From Chrysophaeum taylorii (taxonomy: Eukaryota; Sar; Pelagophyceae; Pelagomonadales; Pelagomonadaceae), in contig JAQMWT010000421.1 of the NCBI GenBank assembly GCA_029834535.1, forward strand, positions 1 to 64,000: DNA of 64,000 bases. The letters run 5' to 3'. The notes below the pieces were generated by a model. That model ran no database searches and was not told where the DNA came from. It saw only the letters and a list, made by a program, of their open reading frames with translations. Shown in pieces: positions 41,778-49,991 of the stretch (its first letter is position 1; each line of letters starts with the position of its first letter). A program made the position numbers and the translations under genes.

Positions 41778-42117
41778 CCTTCTCTTCTTCCAGCAACGCC
41801 AGGCCTGCTTTCGAGCGTAGAATCGCAACAACGACAACACGGTGTTCTTATCGCTCGTGCAACAACGCCCAAAGTACAAAATTTGGTCCCAACCAGGTGT
41901 CTTCTCTTCAACCTCGTTTGAAACGGCAACACACACTTACTTAAAGCCAGCCCGTTTTTTTTTTTTTAATTCGCGTGAGGACCGTTCCGCGAACCCGCAA
42001 AATTTATGTAGACTACTAGACGACGACTAACCCGCGGGCGGATTTTTTTTTTCAGTCACCCCCCCAGGGCCAGGGCCAGGGCCAGGGCCAGGGCTGGGCA
42101 TCACTGCTGGCTGGTGT
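41778..42117. other. Intergenic with (CCAGGG)n run
   Basis: Left flank of the copia element. A T10-11 run is at 41958-41967 and 42043-42052, and (CCAGGG)4-5 at 42064-42095. The last bases 42101-42117 belong to the original 3' end of the alpha/beta-hydrolase gene, now 4.3 kb from the rest. Confidence 0.6.
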
Positions 42118-42213
42118 TGTTACGAATGGTATGAGGCGTTAGACTAGCGATAAGAGAAAGACGTAAGGATACTGGATACGTGGTGCAGGGGTAAGTGTCA
42201 TAGCTTCTTCACA
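42118..42213 (-). repeat. 3' LTR of the copia element (96 bp)
   Basis: Reads TGTTACGAATGG to TTCTTCACA on the plus strand; identical base for base to 46437-46532. Just inside it, a ~48-bp unit with GGTGCTGGAAAAGAAGG is repeated in tandem (42216 and 42266). Confidence 0.93.
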
Positions 42214-42414
42214 CAGGTGCTGGAAAAGAAGGAAAAGGAAAAAGGGGTAAGTGAGGTCATCACACAGGTGCTGGAAAAGAAGGAAAAGGAAAAGGAAAAA
42301 AGGGGTAAGTGAGACGCTCACAGAGGAGAAGCTTTGAGGAAGACGTCACATTTGAGGAAGACGTCACAGAGGCATTGTGGCAAGAAAAAGAGACAACAGA
42401 GATCAGGGCGAAGA

Positions 42415-43774
42415 TCACGAAGTGAGGTAACGAGCACGAAGCCGGAGGAAGGAAGGAGTTTCCGTACTGCGGGTGAAAATGTCGCTAAGATTGTTAAGGC
42501 GGGGTATGTGCTTGAGATCGATGATGTGGTTGCGATGGTACTCGGCGGTACTGTAAAAGCGAATGTCAATATGGCGGGTGCGCCGTGTGAGACATTGGAG
42601 ACGAACTTGGGTGACGGTGGTGCTATTATCAACATACATTGGGACCGTGTGACGAGGGAGATCAAAGTCATCAAAAAGTTTGAGAAGCCAAGAGAGCTCA
42701 GCAGTAGCAGCGTAAAGAGCAAGCAATTCAGCTTCGAAAGAAGAACGAGCAAGTAAGTACTGCGAGCGGGAGCAGTAGGCGATCATAGAGCCAGCAGAGA
42801 AAACAAAGAAACAGTTGTGGAGTGGTGGTCATCAGGGTCGTCGGCCCAGCGGGAGTCGGAATAACCACAGAGACGAAGGGTAGAATCGCGACCAAGAACA
42901 AGGGCAAGATCCTGAGTACCGTTGAGATAACGCAGAGTGTGGGATAAAGCGTGCCAAGCGTGCCAGTGGGGTTTACCAGGATTGTGGGGAAAACGCGCAC
43001 ACTGATTGACGGACCAAGTGATATCAGGGCGAGTCATGATGGAGATGAAGAGGACACAGCCAACAATACGGCGAAAAGGGACACGCGTAATGCGAAGACC
43101 AACGTAAGAGGTGAGATCGAGTTCATTTACGTCAGTGAAAGCGCGGAAACGGAGGAAAAAGGCTTGGTAATGGCCAATGCAATGACGAGGGTGCGCCACA
43201 AGAAGATCATCAACGACTAAAACAAGACGTAGAACGACGGTAGAATTGAGCACGAGCTTGTAATGGCAAGTGTCACCAGATCCGCGGACGAAGCCACAGT
43301 CATTGACGAGAAAGCGTGCCAAATAAAGCCACCAATTGCGACAAGCTTGTTTGCAACCATACCAAGAGCGACGGAGCTTGTAAACGATTTTGGAACCATC
43401 GGTGGGTTGGCGAGGAGCATAGCCTTCGGGTGGCCAGACATAGATGTCTTCGTCATGGGAGCTTGAATAAAAGCGGAGCTGACATCCAACTTGTGCAAAT
43501 CCCAGTCATGAACAGCGACAAAGGTCAGAAAGAAACGGATCGTGACGATGTTGGCAACCGGTGAGTAGGTGTCATGATAATCAATGCCGTGAACCTGGGT
43601 GTAACCGCGGACGACAAGGCGAGCCTTGTACGATTTGAAGCGGCCAGAGTCATACTTCTTGCGGAGGATCCACTTGAGGGTACAAATGTTGCCAGAAAAC
43701 GTCGAAGGAAGGCGCATAACATCCCAGCAACCAAGCTGACCAAGAGAGCTGTATTCTTTAGCGATGGCTTGCAA
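42415..43774 (-). pseudogene. Copia reverse transcriptase and RNase H
   Basis: Three minus-strand frames overlap in order. 43774-43217 holds LKWILRKKYDSGRFKSYKAR, LVVRGYTQVHGIDYHDTYSP and LHKLDVSSAFIQAPM, the RVT_2 signature of Ty1/copia. 43322-42783 carries LVLVVDDLLVAHP (the catalytic DD), YLNGTQDLALVLGRD and SDSRWADDPDDHHST. 42786-42415 carries SSFEAELLALYAATAELSWL and VDNSTTVTQV, the RNase H part. The frames change near 43300 and 42790, so the gene is inactive. Confidence 0.85.
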
Positions 43775-44016
43775 CCAGTCAGGACGCTTAGGATTGGTCG
43801 GATAGTCGTTTCGTCAAGGTCTGATACTGAGACATTTCTTCGGGAGCAGAGTAATAAACGTGTGCATGAGGATCAACAAGGGTGTTAGCTAAACAAAGGG
43901 GAAGGAAGACCTAATGAACTAACAAACAAAAGCTAACAGAAGAGACATACAAGGAGTTACAGGGGGAAACAGAAGCGACAGAGGAAACAGAATCAACATC
44001 GCGACAGGAGGAAACA

Positions 44017-44142
44017 GAATGGCCCGTATCGACATCAGAATGGCCCGTATCAACATCAGAATGGCCCGTATCAACATCAGAATGGCCCGTATCAACATCA
44101 GAATGGCCCGTATCAACATCAGAATGGCCCGTATCAACATTG
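44017..44142. repeat. Six 21-bp minisatellite units in the copia element
   Basis: Unit GAATGGCCCGTATCAACATC plus A repeats six times from 44017 to 44142, with a G for A in unit one and a changed end in unit six. 21 is a multiple of three, so the fr ame stays open across it. Confidence 0.9.
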
Positions 44143-44353
44143 TGACAGGATGAAACAGAATGGCCCGTAAAAAAAAGTTTGTTGGTTGGTCGACTTTGCG
44201 CGGTCGGCTCCGTTTGGCGCGACTTTGTTGTGCACTTTCTGTTGTTTTCTCTCTTTGGTGCTCTTTTGTACTTTTCTCTCGAGCTCGTAGAATGGTCGGT
44301 TCACGTGATGGGGTGATCAGTCCCAGTGAAACCGGCGCATTCTCATCAAACAC

Positions 44354-44432
44354 AGGGGGCAAGGGGGCAACAGGGGGCAAGGGGGCAACAGCGGACAAGG
44401 GGGCAACAGCGGAAGAACAGCGGACAATGGGG
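44354..44432 (+). repeat. G-rich minisatellite, quadruplex-prone
   Basis: Runs of five G separated by CAA or CAACA (GGGGGCAAGGGGGCAACA twice, then GGGGGCAACAGCGGACAA units). The first four G-runs fall within about 35 bases, which satisfies the G3+N1-7 rule for an intramolecular G-quadruplex on the plus strand. It lies inside the copia element. Confidence 0.75.
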
Positions 44433-44589
44433 GAACAATAGACGAGAGCCTGGAAGCGTGATTCGAGAAAGTCAGAACAACGTTGAAGTTCCTTCGGTGG
44501 TTGACATTGCAGGAAATCGGTAAGTGAAACTGTCAGCAAAATCGAGGTCTGAAGAACAATAGCGACAAAAGTGCCTGGGATGACGTGCC

Positions 44590-46427
44590 TTAGACGAGCG
44601 TTAGACGATTGTCGCAGCGGGGCAAAGATAGCGGAAACACAGGCTGGTACATATGATGGCGGTGTACCAGACGTCTGATGAGAACGTTGCCTTTGGGCAG
44701 ATAGGTTGCATGGTGCATGGTGACCAGGTTATGACGATGGTTGGAGTCGACAGAAGCAAAAACAGGCGTAAGCAGGTTTGATACGAACGTGGGTGTTTGG
44801 TTGTTGTGGTGCGAGCAAGTTGGCATGGGCACGACCGCGTCCTGTACGCGAAAATGGAAGACTTCGGACGCGCCTGCGGTGTAAGGAACGAACACAGGTA
44901 GACCAGGCTGCTGTATGCCAGCCTGCTGTGACAGATAAGAAAGTGGCCCGTTTTCGCATTCGGAAGAACGAAGTTGCCATATGGGCCAACGTTGGAGGAC
45001 CAAGCGGCGAGCTTCGCTCGTCATACTCGAATAGGCTGCGGTAGAAGTTGGCGACAGTGGCAAAACAGTTGTGGCACGTAAGAACGTTGCAGATAGCTTG
45101 CAGATAGCGTCGCAGTGACACGTAAGAACATTGCAGATAGCGTCGCGGGTGCTGAGCACGGAATTCACGTCGATAGCAAAACCGAATTTTAAAGGTCAGA
45201 AAAGCGGCGAAAAAGCGATAGTGGGTGAAGGAGAACCACAAATCACACAGCAAAGAAGCGTTTGTCCAGGATCCCGAAGATGAGCCATCCAACCACATAG
45301 GAAGCACGAAAACTGCGCACGCGAAAAATTGACAGGCACAGCTTAGTTGTGGCAGGTGAAATGAGCGATGGAACGTGATTCGCTGGTTTTACCAAAACCG
45401 ACAAGCACAACGAGGAGTGGATCAACGAATAGCTGAAAATGCACAACGGGGAGTGGATCAACGAATAGCTGAAAATGCACAACGGGGAGTGGATCAACGA
45501 ATAGGCGAAATACAGAACGAGGAGGGGAGCAACGACGAGGTGAAAAGACAGAACGAGGAGAGGAGCAACGACGAGGGGAAAATACAGAACGAGGAGTGGA
45601 GCAACGAATAGCGGAAAATAGAGAACGAGGCGCCTGTGCAATGGGAGCTAAAAACAAAAGCTTGGTTGTTGGGAAAGGGGGGCGTCTAGGGTAGGTCAGT
45701 TGGAAGAGTCTGAAGTCGTGGCTGACGACGCGGCGGATAGCGCGGCGGAAGTGGTTATGCATGCCATCGAAATTGGTTGTTGTTGAACTTCTCAAGGGTA
45801 GAACCACATTCATCGGTACGAAACGCAAGACGATAAAACAAAGCCAGTAAGGCTTGAAGCACGATGCACGTAGTCAAATGCGAGGACACACTCGAGGGTG
45901 CGTCGGATCAGGTACAATGCCGAGCAACTTGAACTCCGGTGATAGGTAAAATGCCGAGCAACTTGAACGCCGGTGATAGGTACAATGCTGAGCAACTTGT
46001 ATACTCCGATGATGAACTTGTTGAGGAAGTTCACTACGCAATCCCCACGGCCCATGTAGACATCGGTAATGCGCTTGTAAAGTCGCGTGAAGTTCATGTC
46101 GCGGTTGTCATGGATATCAACGTTGTTGCTTGACGCGAAAGTCTTCTTCAGAGCAGCCAGAAGCGGAAATGCTAGTCCAAGTGTCAGTGGTCAAGATAAT
46201 GCGATCACCGGTGGAAATGATCATGTTTTCCAGGCGCCGGGTCCGTTGGTGAAAAAGATGTCGCTCACCACTGAAAGCATCGAGTTTTTTTGCGAAATCT
46301 TGGTATCCTTAATTTCGATCGAGGACATGATAAACGATAACGAACCGAACACGTAGCAATGAACTGAAGCCGAGGAGGAGTCGCTGTTGTCCGTGAAGTC
46401 AAGCTCAGGGCGTTCGATGACGAACAC
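44590..46427 (-). pseudogene. Gag/integrase remains of the copia element
   Basis: Minus-strand frames at 46427-46221, 46097-45810, 45828-45343 and 45307-44590 are short and interrupted. 46427-46221 (FVIERPELDFTDNSDSSSAS) may be the gag start. 45168-44590 has a His-rich stretch (VVPMPTCSHHNNQTPTFVS) that could be decayed gag-pre-integrase. No complete domain can be recognised, so this is placement by position rather than by motif. Confidence 0.4.
45400..45625. repeat. 36-39-bp tandem repeats in the copia element
   Basis: About six units of the type CAACGAATAGCTGAAAATGC, then ACAACGGGGAGTGGAT. The first three are nearly identical, later ones diverge (AACGACGAGGTGAAAAGACA). They lie in the gag-side half of the element. 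Confidence 0.8.
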
Positions 46428-46436
46428 CTGGAACCA

Positions 46437-46532
46437 TGTTACGAATGGTATGAGGCGTTAGACTAGCGATAAGAGAAAGACGTAAGGATACTGGATACGT
46501 GGTGCAGGGGTAAGTGTCATAGCTTCTTCACA
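46437..46532 (-). repeat. 5' LTR of the copia element (96 bp)
   Basis: Identical to 42118-42213. On the minus strand it reads TGTGAAGAAGCTATGACAC to CATTCGTAACA. The hydrolase reading frame runs into this LTR and takes its stop codon from it (TAG, 46458-46460). Confidence 0.93.
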
Positions 46533-48605
46533 GGTGTTGTTGTTTACAGTTTCATAAGAAACGGAAACACCACAGCACCAATTCAGGCGGGGATGCGGTG
46601 GTCGTCGCTGTCGCGTGGGCGCGAGAGGCGGCGGAGGCGTGCGAGTGGAGTAGGGAAGCGTCGGACGAAGATGGAGGTCTTGGTAGTAGTGCCTCCTCGG
46701 TGATGATGATGGTCTTCCTCCCCGAGGGAGGGCGGTTGTTGCTGCGGAGGAAGAAGAAGAAGAAGAAGAAGAAGAAGACGTGGTGGGAGGCGCGTCGACG
46801 CCGTCGGCCGCTCGGAGCACGGCGGTGACGACGCGGTCGATGGTCGCTCGGTCGTACTGCCAGCGGCCGTGGCCGGCGTTTTCGAAGCGCTCGAGCGTCA
46901 GGGGGAGGCGCAGCTGCAGGACGCCAGCAGCGGCGTCGTCGTCAGGGAGGGGCTGTTGGTCGTCGTCGTCGTCGTCGTCGTCGTCGCGAGAATAAAAGCG
47001 GTGGCGGACGGCGTCGGCGAAGCGTCGTCGTCGGGATCGTCTCGGGGGACGATCCTCGCGTACGGCGAGGTCGTCGTCGAGTCGGGGTTGGTGGTCGTCG
47101 CAATACGGGGCGAGGTACTCGCGAACTCTGTTGGATGGGACGATGAGATCGTTGTCGCTGAGAAAGACGGTCGAGGGTGCGGTGAGAGACTGGAGGTTTT
47201 CGGCCAGGAGGATCGCCTCGTGCCACCAGAAGCGCCGGCGGAGGGAGACGGCGTTGAGGGGGTCGGTCGCGAGGACGCGGACGAGGGGGTCGGTATCTCG
47301 GTCGTACAAGACGCGGCGCGTGGATTGGGCGAGGTTGAGGAGGAAGCAGACGGGCTCGACTAAAACGAGACTCGCCAGGAGGCGGGGTTCGTACTTGGCG
47401 ACGAAGGCGGCGAGCGTCGAGCCAAAGGAGTGGGCGACGAAGGCGCACTCGGCAAAGCCCTCGGCCTCGAGAGCGTCGCGGACTTCGGCGGCGAGGGTCG
47501 CGCCTTGCGCGAGGGGCTTGGCGCTCAGGCTGGTCGATATCGAGGGAAGTTCCACGAGGACGACGGGTCTGGTCGGCTCGCGGGCGACGAGGCGGTCGAT
47601 GAACCGGCGGTACGGCGCCAATCCGACGCCGATGCCGTGAGCGAAGACGATCGGAGCGCCCGAGCCGCGTCGGATCCAAAAGGCGAGGTGTTCCGAGGCG
47701 CGGCGCTCGAAGCCGGCCTTGGCGAGGCGCCCGCGGTGGACTCGTCGGTAAAATTCGACCGACGCGTACATCAAGAGGGGGTGCTGGCGCGTCGGGATCG
47801 GGTCGACCTGCGGCGATATCGGGACGGCGGCCGCGTCGTCGCAAGGGAACTCCCTCCCCAGCGCCGCCTCGAGGTCCCTTCGCATCTCCACGACTGCCTC
47901 GCGCTCCTCGTCCTCGAGGTCGTCGGCGACCTTGGCAAAAAAGTTCCGGCTCACGAGTTCCTCGATGTTGCTCGACGACAGCTCGTCGAGCCGCGCGCGC
48001 CTTTCCGGCTCGTCGCCCCTCGCCGGGTGTACGAACCACCCTTCGACGAACTCGGCCAAATCCGGGGTCGCCGCGAGAATCTTCCGCCAAAGCTCGGGGT
48101 ACGTTTCGTTTCCTGGCGGCGCCGGCGGCTCCGAATACCGAACGTCCAGCCGCAGGAGCGCGTACTGCGCCAGCCGCGCGAGCTGGAAGATCGACTCGAC
48201 GTACGAGGACGCGATCAGCGGGTCCCAGGGCGACGGCAGGTTTGGCGAGCACAGCGCGATAGTAGCGAGCGCCGCCGAAGCCGCGGGGATGTCCCGGAGG
48301 GCGTTATTTCCGAGCCGACTCACCGGAATCTGCCGCGTGATCCGCGACGTCGCGTTCCTCAACACCATCGTCGACGCCACCATCTCGTTCAGAGCCGCCC
48401 GCACCCGGTGCCTGCCTTCGTCTTCCTGCTTTGACATCATCTCCCTCAACGCCAATCCCACCTGTTCCAAATGAGGCGGGCCCTCCCCCACGCGCCGCGC
48501 GCTAACCGACGTCCCTCGAAACCTCGACGACTCCATAAACACAAACCCCTGGCACGCGCTGCTGCTCAGGGCCCACATCGCGCGCCACAACAGAAACAGG
48601 GCCAT
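46458..48605 (-). CDS. Alpha/beta-hydrolase with signal peptide, 3' end altered
   Basis: Single exon, about 715 residues from ATG at 48605. MALFLLWRAMWALSSSACQG is a signal peptide or anchor. The catalytic fold: HGIGVGLAPYRRF (oxyanion loop, near residue 320), CAFVAHSFGSTLAAFVAKYE (nucleophile Ser in AHSFGS, near 388), LSDNDLIVPSNRVREYL (acid near 495) and FENAGHGRWQYDR (histidine near 590). A helical domain of 300 residues precedes. Such enzymes act on lipids or esters; the substrate is unknown. After the histidine only low-complexity sequence follows, then the frame enters the copia LTR and ends there, so the last ~24 residues are of retrotransposon origin. Confidence 0.8.
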   Translation of the reverse strand: MALFLLWRAMWALSSSACQGFVFMESSRFRGTSVSARRVGEGPPHLEQVGLALREMMSKQEDEGRHRVRAALNEMVASTMVLRNATSRITRQIPVSRLGNNALRDIPAASAALATIALCSPNLPSPWDPLIASSYVESIFQLARLAQYALLRLDVRYSEPPAPPGNETYPELWRKILAATPDLAEFVEGWFVHPARGDEPERRARLDELSSSNIEELVSRNFFAKVADDLEDEEREAVVEMRRDLEAALGREFPCDDAAAVPISPQVDPIPTRQHPLLMYASVEFYRRVHRGRLAKAGFERRASEHLAFWIRRGSGAPIVFAHGIGVGLAPYRRFIDRLVAREPTRPVVLVELPSISTSLSAKPLAQGATLAAEVRDALEAEGFAECAFVAHSFGSTLAAFVAKYEPRLLASLVLVEPVCFLLNLAQSTRRVLYDRDTDPLVRVLATDPLNAVSLRRRFWWHEAILLAENLQSLTAPSTVFLSDNDLIVPSNRVREYLAPYCDDHQPRLDDDLAVREDRPPRRSRRRRFADAVRHRFYSRDDDDDDDDDQQPLPDDDAAAGVLQLRLPLTLERFENAGHGRWQYDRATIDRVVTAVLRAADGVDAPPTTSSSSSSSSSSSAATTALPRGGRPSSSPRRHYYQDLHLRPTLPYSTRTPPPPLAPTRQRRPPHPRLNWCCGVSVSYETVNNNTCEEAMTLTPAPRIQYPYVFLLSLV

Positions 48606-48740
48606 TTTCTCTATACCACCACACGTTCCTTTAGTGTGCGTCACGAAACACCGTTACGGAAAAACGACCGTTGTGATTGATGGTGGTGAGCACTTTCTCC
48701 TCTGAGAACCCCATACGTACCAAAAAAAAAATTCAGCCAC

Positions 48741-49873
48741 CAATCCTAACTACTAATCGACAGATGTTTGTCTGTCTTTAAATGTCGACTGCTAAGAGGG
48801 GGGGGTGTGTGTGGGGAGCATGAAGGATGTGGGTGGGTTTGTGGGGTATGAGGGATGTGCCTGACGGGCGGAGATAAGTACGCGGGACCTAGATGTTTGT
48901 CTGTCTGTCTGTTTGTCTGTCCCTCGATTTAGGGTAAGGATTAGGTAGGCGCGAGAGTAAGGAACAGGTAGGCGCGAGAGCCAGACAATGATCCTCCAAG
49001 GCGTCTACGGCGACCTCGCAGACTATTTCCACGACCCGCGGCGGCTCTTTCAGCGCGCCATTCTCACGCCCCGTCGAAACGATGTTGTCGATGCTGACAA
49101 CGCGCGCATGACCGCGGCCTTTTTTTTCCCGGAGACGAGGCGTCGGAGTTCTTTTCGGCCGACTAGGTTGGGTCGGAAGACGACGCCTCGCTCTTTACAG
49201 TCGAGTTTTCAACTCCCTGACAACCAACGGCATGCTGACTTTGATCTCGAGCTTAAAGTCTTCGCAACCTCGACCCGTCGCACGGCCACTGCAACGGTAC
49301 CAGATACATGATCGATCGTGTCGTTGTCACCGAGGCTCCTCCAACCTGTATCGCTTAAGGCCCAACAAGAGGGCAGACGCCCCGCAAGGTCGGCGTCCTC
49401 TTGCCCAAGCCCGTCTTCTGCCACGTCCACCTCTACGTGGCTCTCTGTCGATCGGCATCCCCGAGGAGATATACTCATCTGGGTCGACGACTCCACCCGT
49501 GCTGCGCAATACCGATAAGCCCTCCGGCGTCTACACGCGCACTGTAGGTGAACTTACGGGACCAGGTGAACCGGGGTTGAGATTGGGACGTGAGTGACCA
49601 GGTGAACTTAACACCAAGTGAGCTTACTGGGGTTTTTAGAGTAAAGTCGAAGGTTAGCGGCGTGTGCGGATCAAAGCAGCCTAGATTGGCGGGGGTGAGA
49701 GCGACGAGCTCGAAGGAGAGTGGGGTGAGTGGGTGTGAGCACGAGTGGGCTTACGCCGAATTTACTGGGGTTAGAGATTGGGACTAGGTGAACTTACTGG
49801 GACCAATTGAACTTACTGGGGTTAGAGATTGGGACTAGGTGAACTTACTGGCGAACTTACTGGCCTGCACTTG
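48741..49873 (+). mobile_element. PIF1/Helitron-helicase fragment, copy A
   Basis: Begins AATCCTAACTACTAATCGAC and ends near GGCCTGCACTTGT. The internal frame from 48988 (MILQGVYGDLADYFHDPRRL, FQRAILTPRRNDVVDADNAR) matches the C-terminal part of Helitron-type PIF1 helicases (ERAILxPRNxxVxxIN). A later frame has VGVLLPKPVFCHVHLYVAL, the helicase motif VI region. Frames are interrupted, so it is a relic. Behind it GGTGAACTTACTGGG-like words repeat several times. A ~110-bp element (48774-48886) is inserted near its start. Confidence 0.75.
48774..48886 (+). repeat. ~110-bp interspersed (SINE/MITE-like) element, copy 1
   Basis: The stretch TTTAAATGTCGACTGCTAAG to GAGATAAGTACGCGG recurs at 51989-52099 with only a few differences. 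It is flanked by AGATGTTTGTCTGTC on the left (48763-48777) and again on the right (48893-48907), a ~15-bp target-site duplication within copy A. Confidence 0.75.
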
Positions 49874-49991
49874 TTATTATTAACCTCATCTAACCATTTT
49901 TTTTTTTTCCAAAGTTTGGTGAAAAGGTTATTGTTGTCCGTCCTCGGCGGCGGCGGCGGCGGTGCATGATGAATTGTAATACTATCAAAAA

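Larger units (their letters stand above)
42118..46532 (-). mobile_element. Ty1/copia-type LTR retrotransposon, full-length but decayed
   Basis: Identical 96-bp direct repeats at 42118-42213 and 46437-46532 bound the element; each starts TG and ends CA. The 5 bases outside, GGTGT at 42113-42117 and GGTGT at 46533-46537, are a perfect target-site duplication. Copia-type reverse transcriptase and RNase H are coded on the minus strand near the left LTR, so the 5' LTR is the right one. A word TGGTTCCAGG directly inside the right LTR is a possible primer-binding site. Frames are broken and several minisatellites have grown inside. The LTR identity suggests recent insertion, at odds with the broken frames (see findings). 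Confidence 0.92.

Noticed and set aside
44010-45630. CRISPR-like arrays in the copia element
   Set aside because: Units are adjacent tandem repeats with no unique spacers, and the setting is a eukaryotic retrotransposon.
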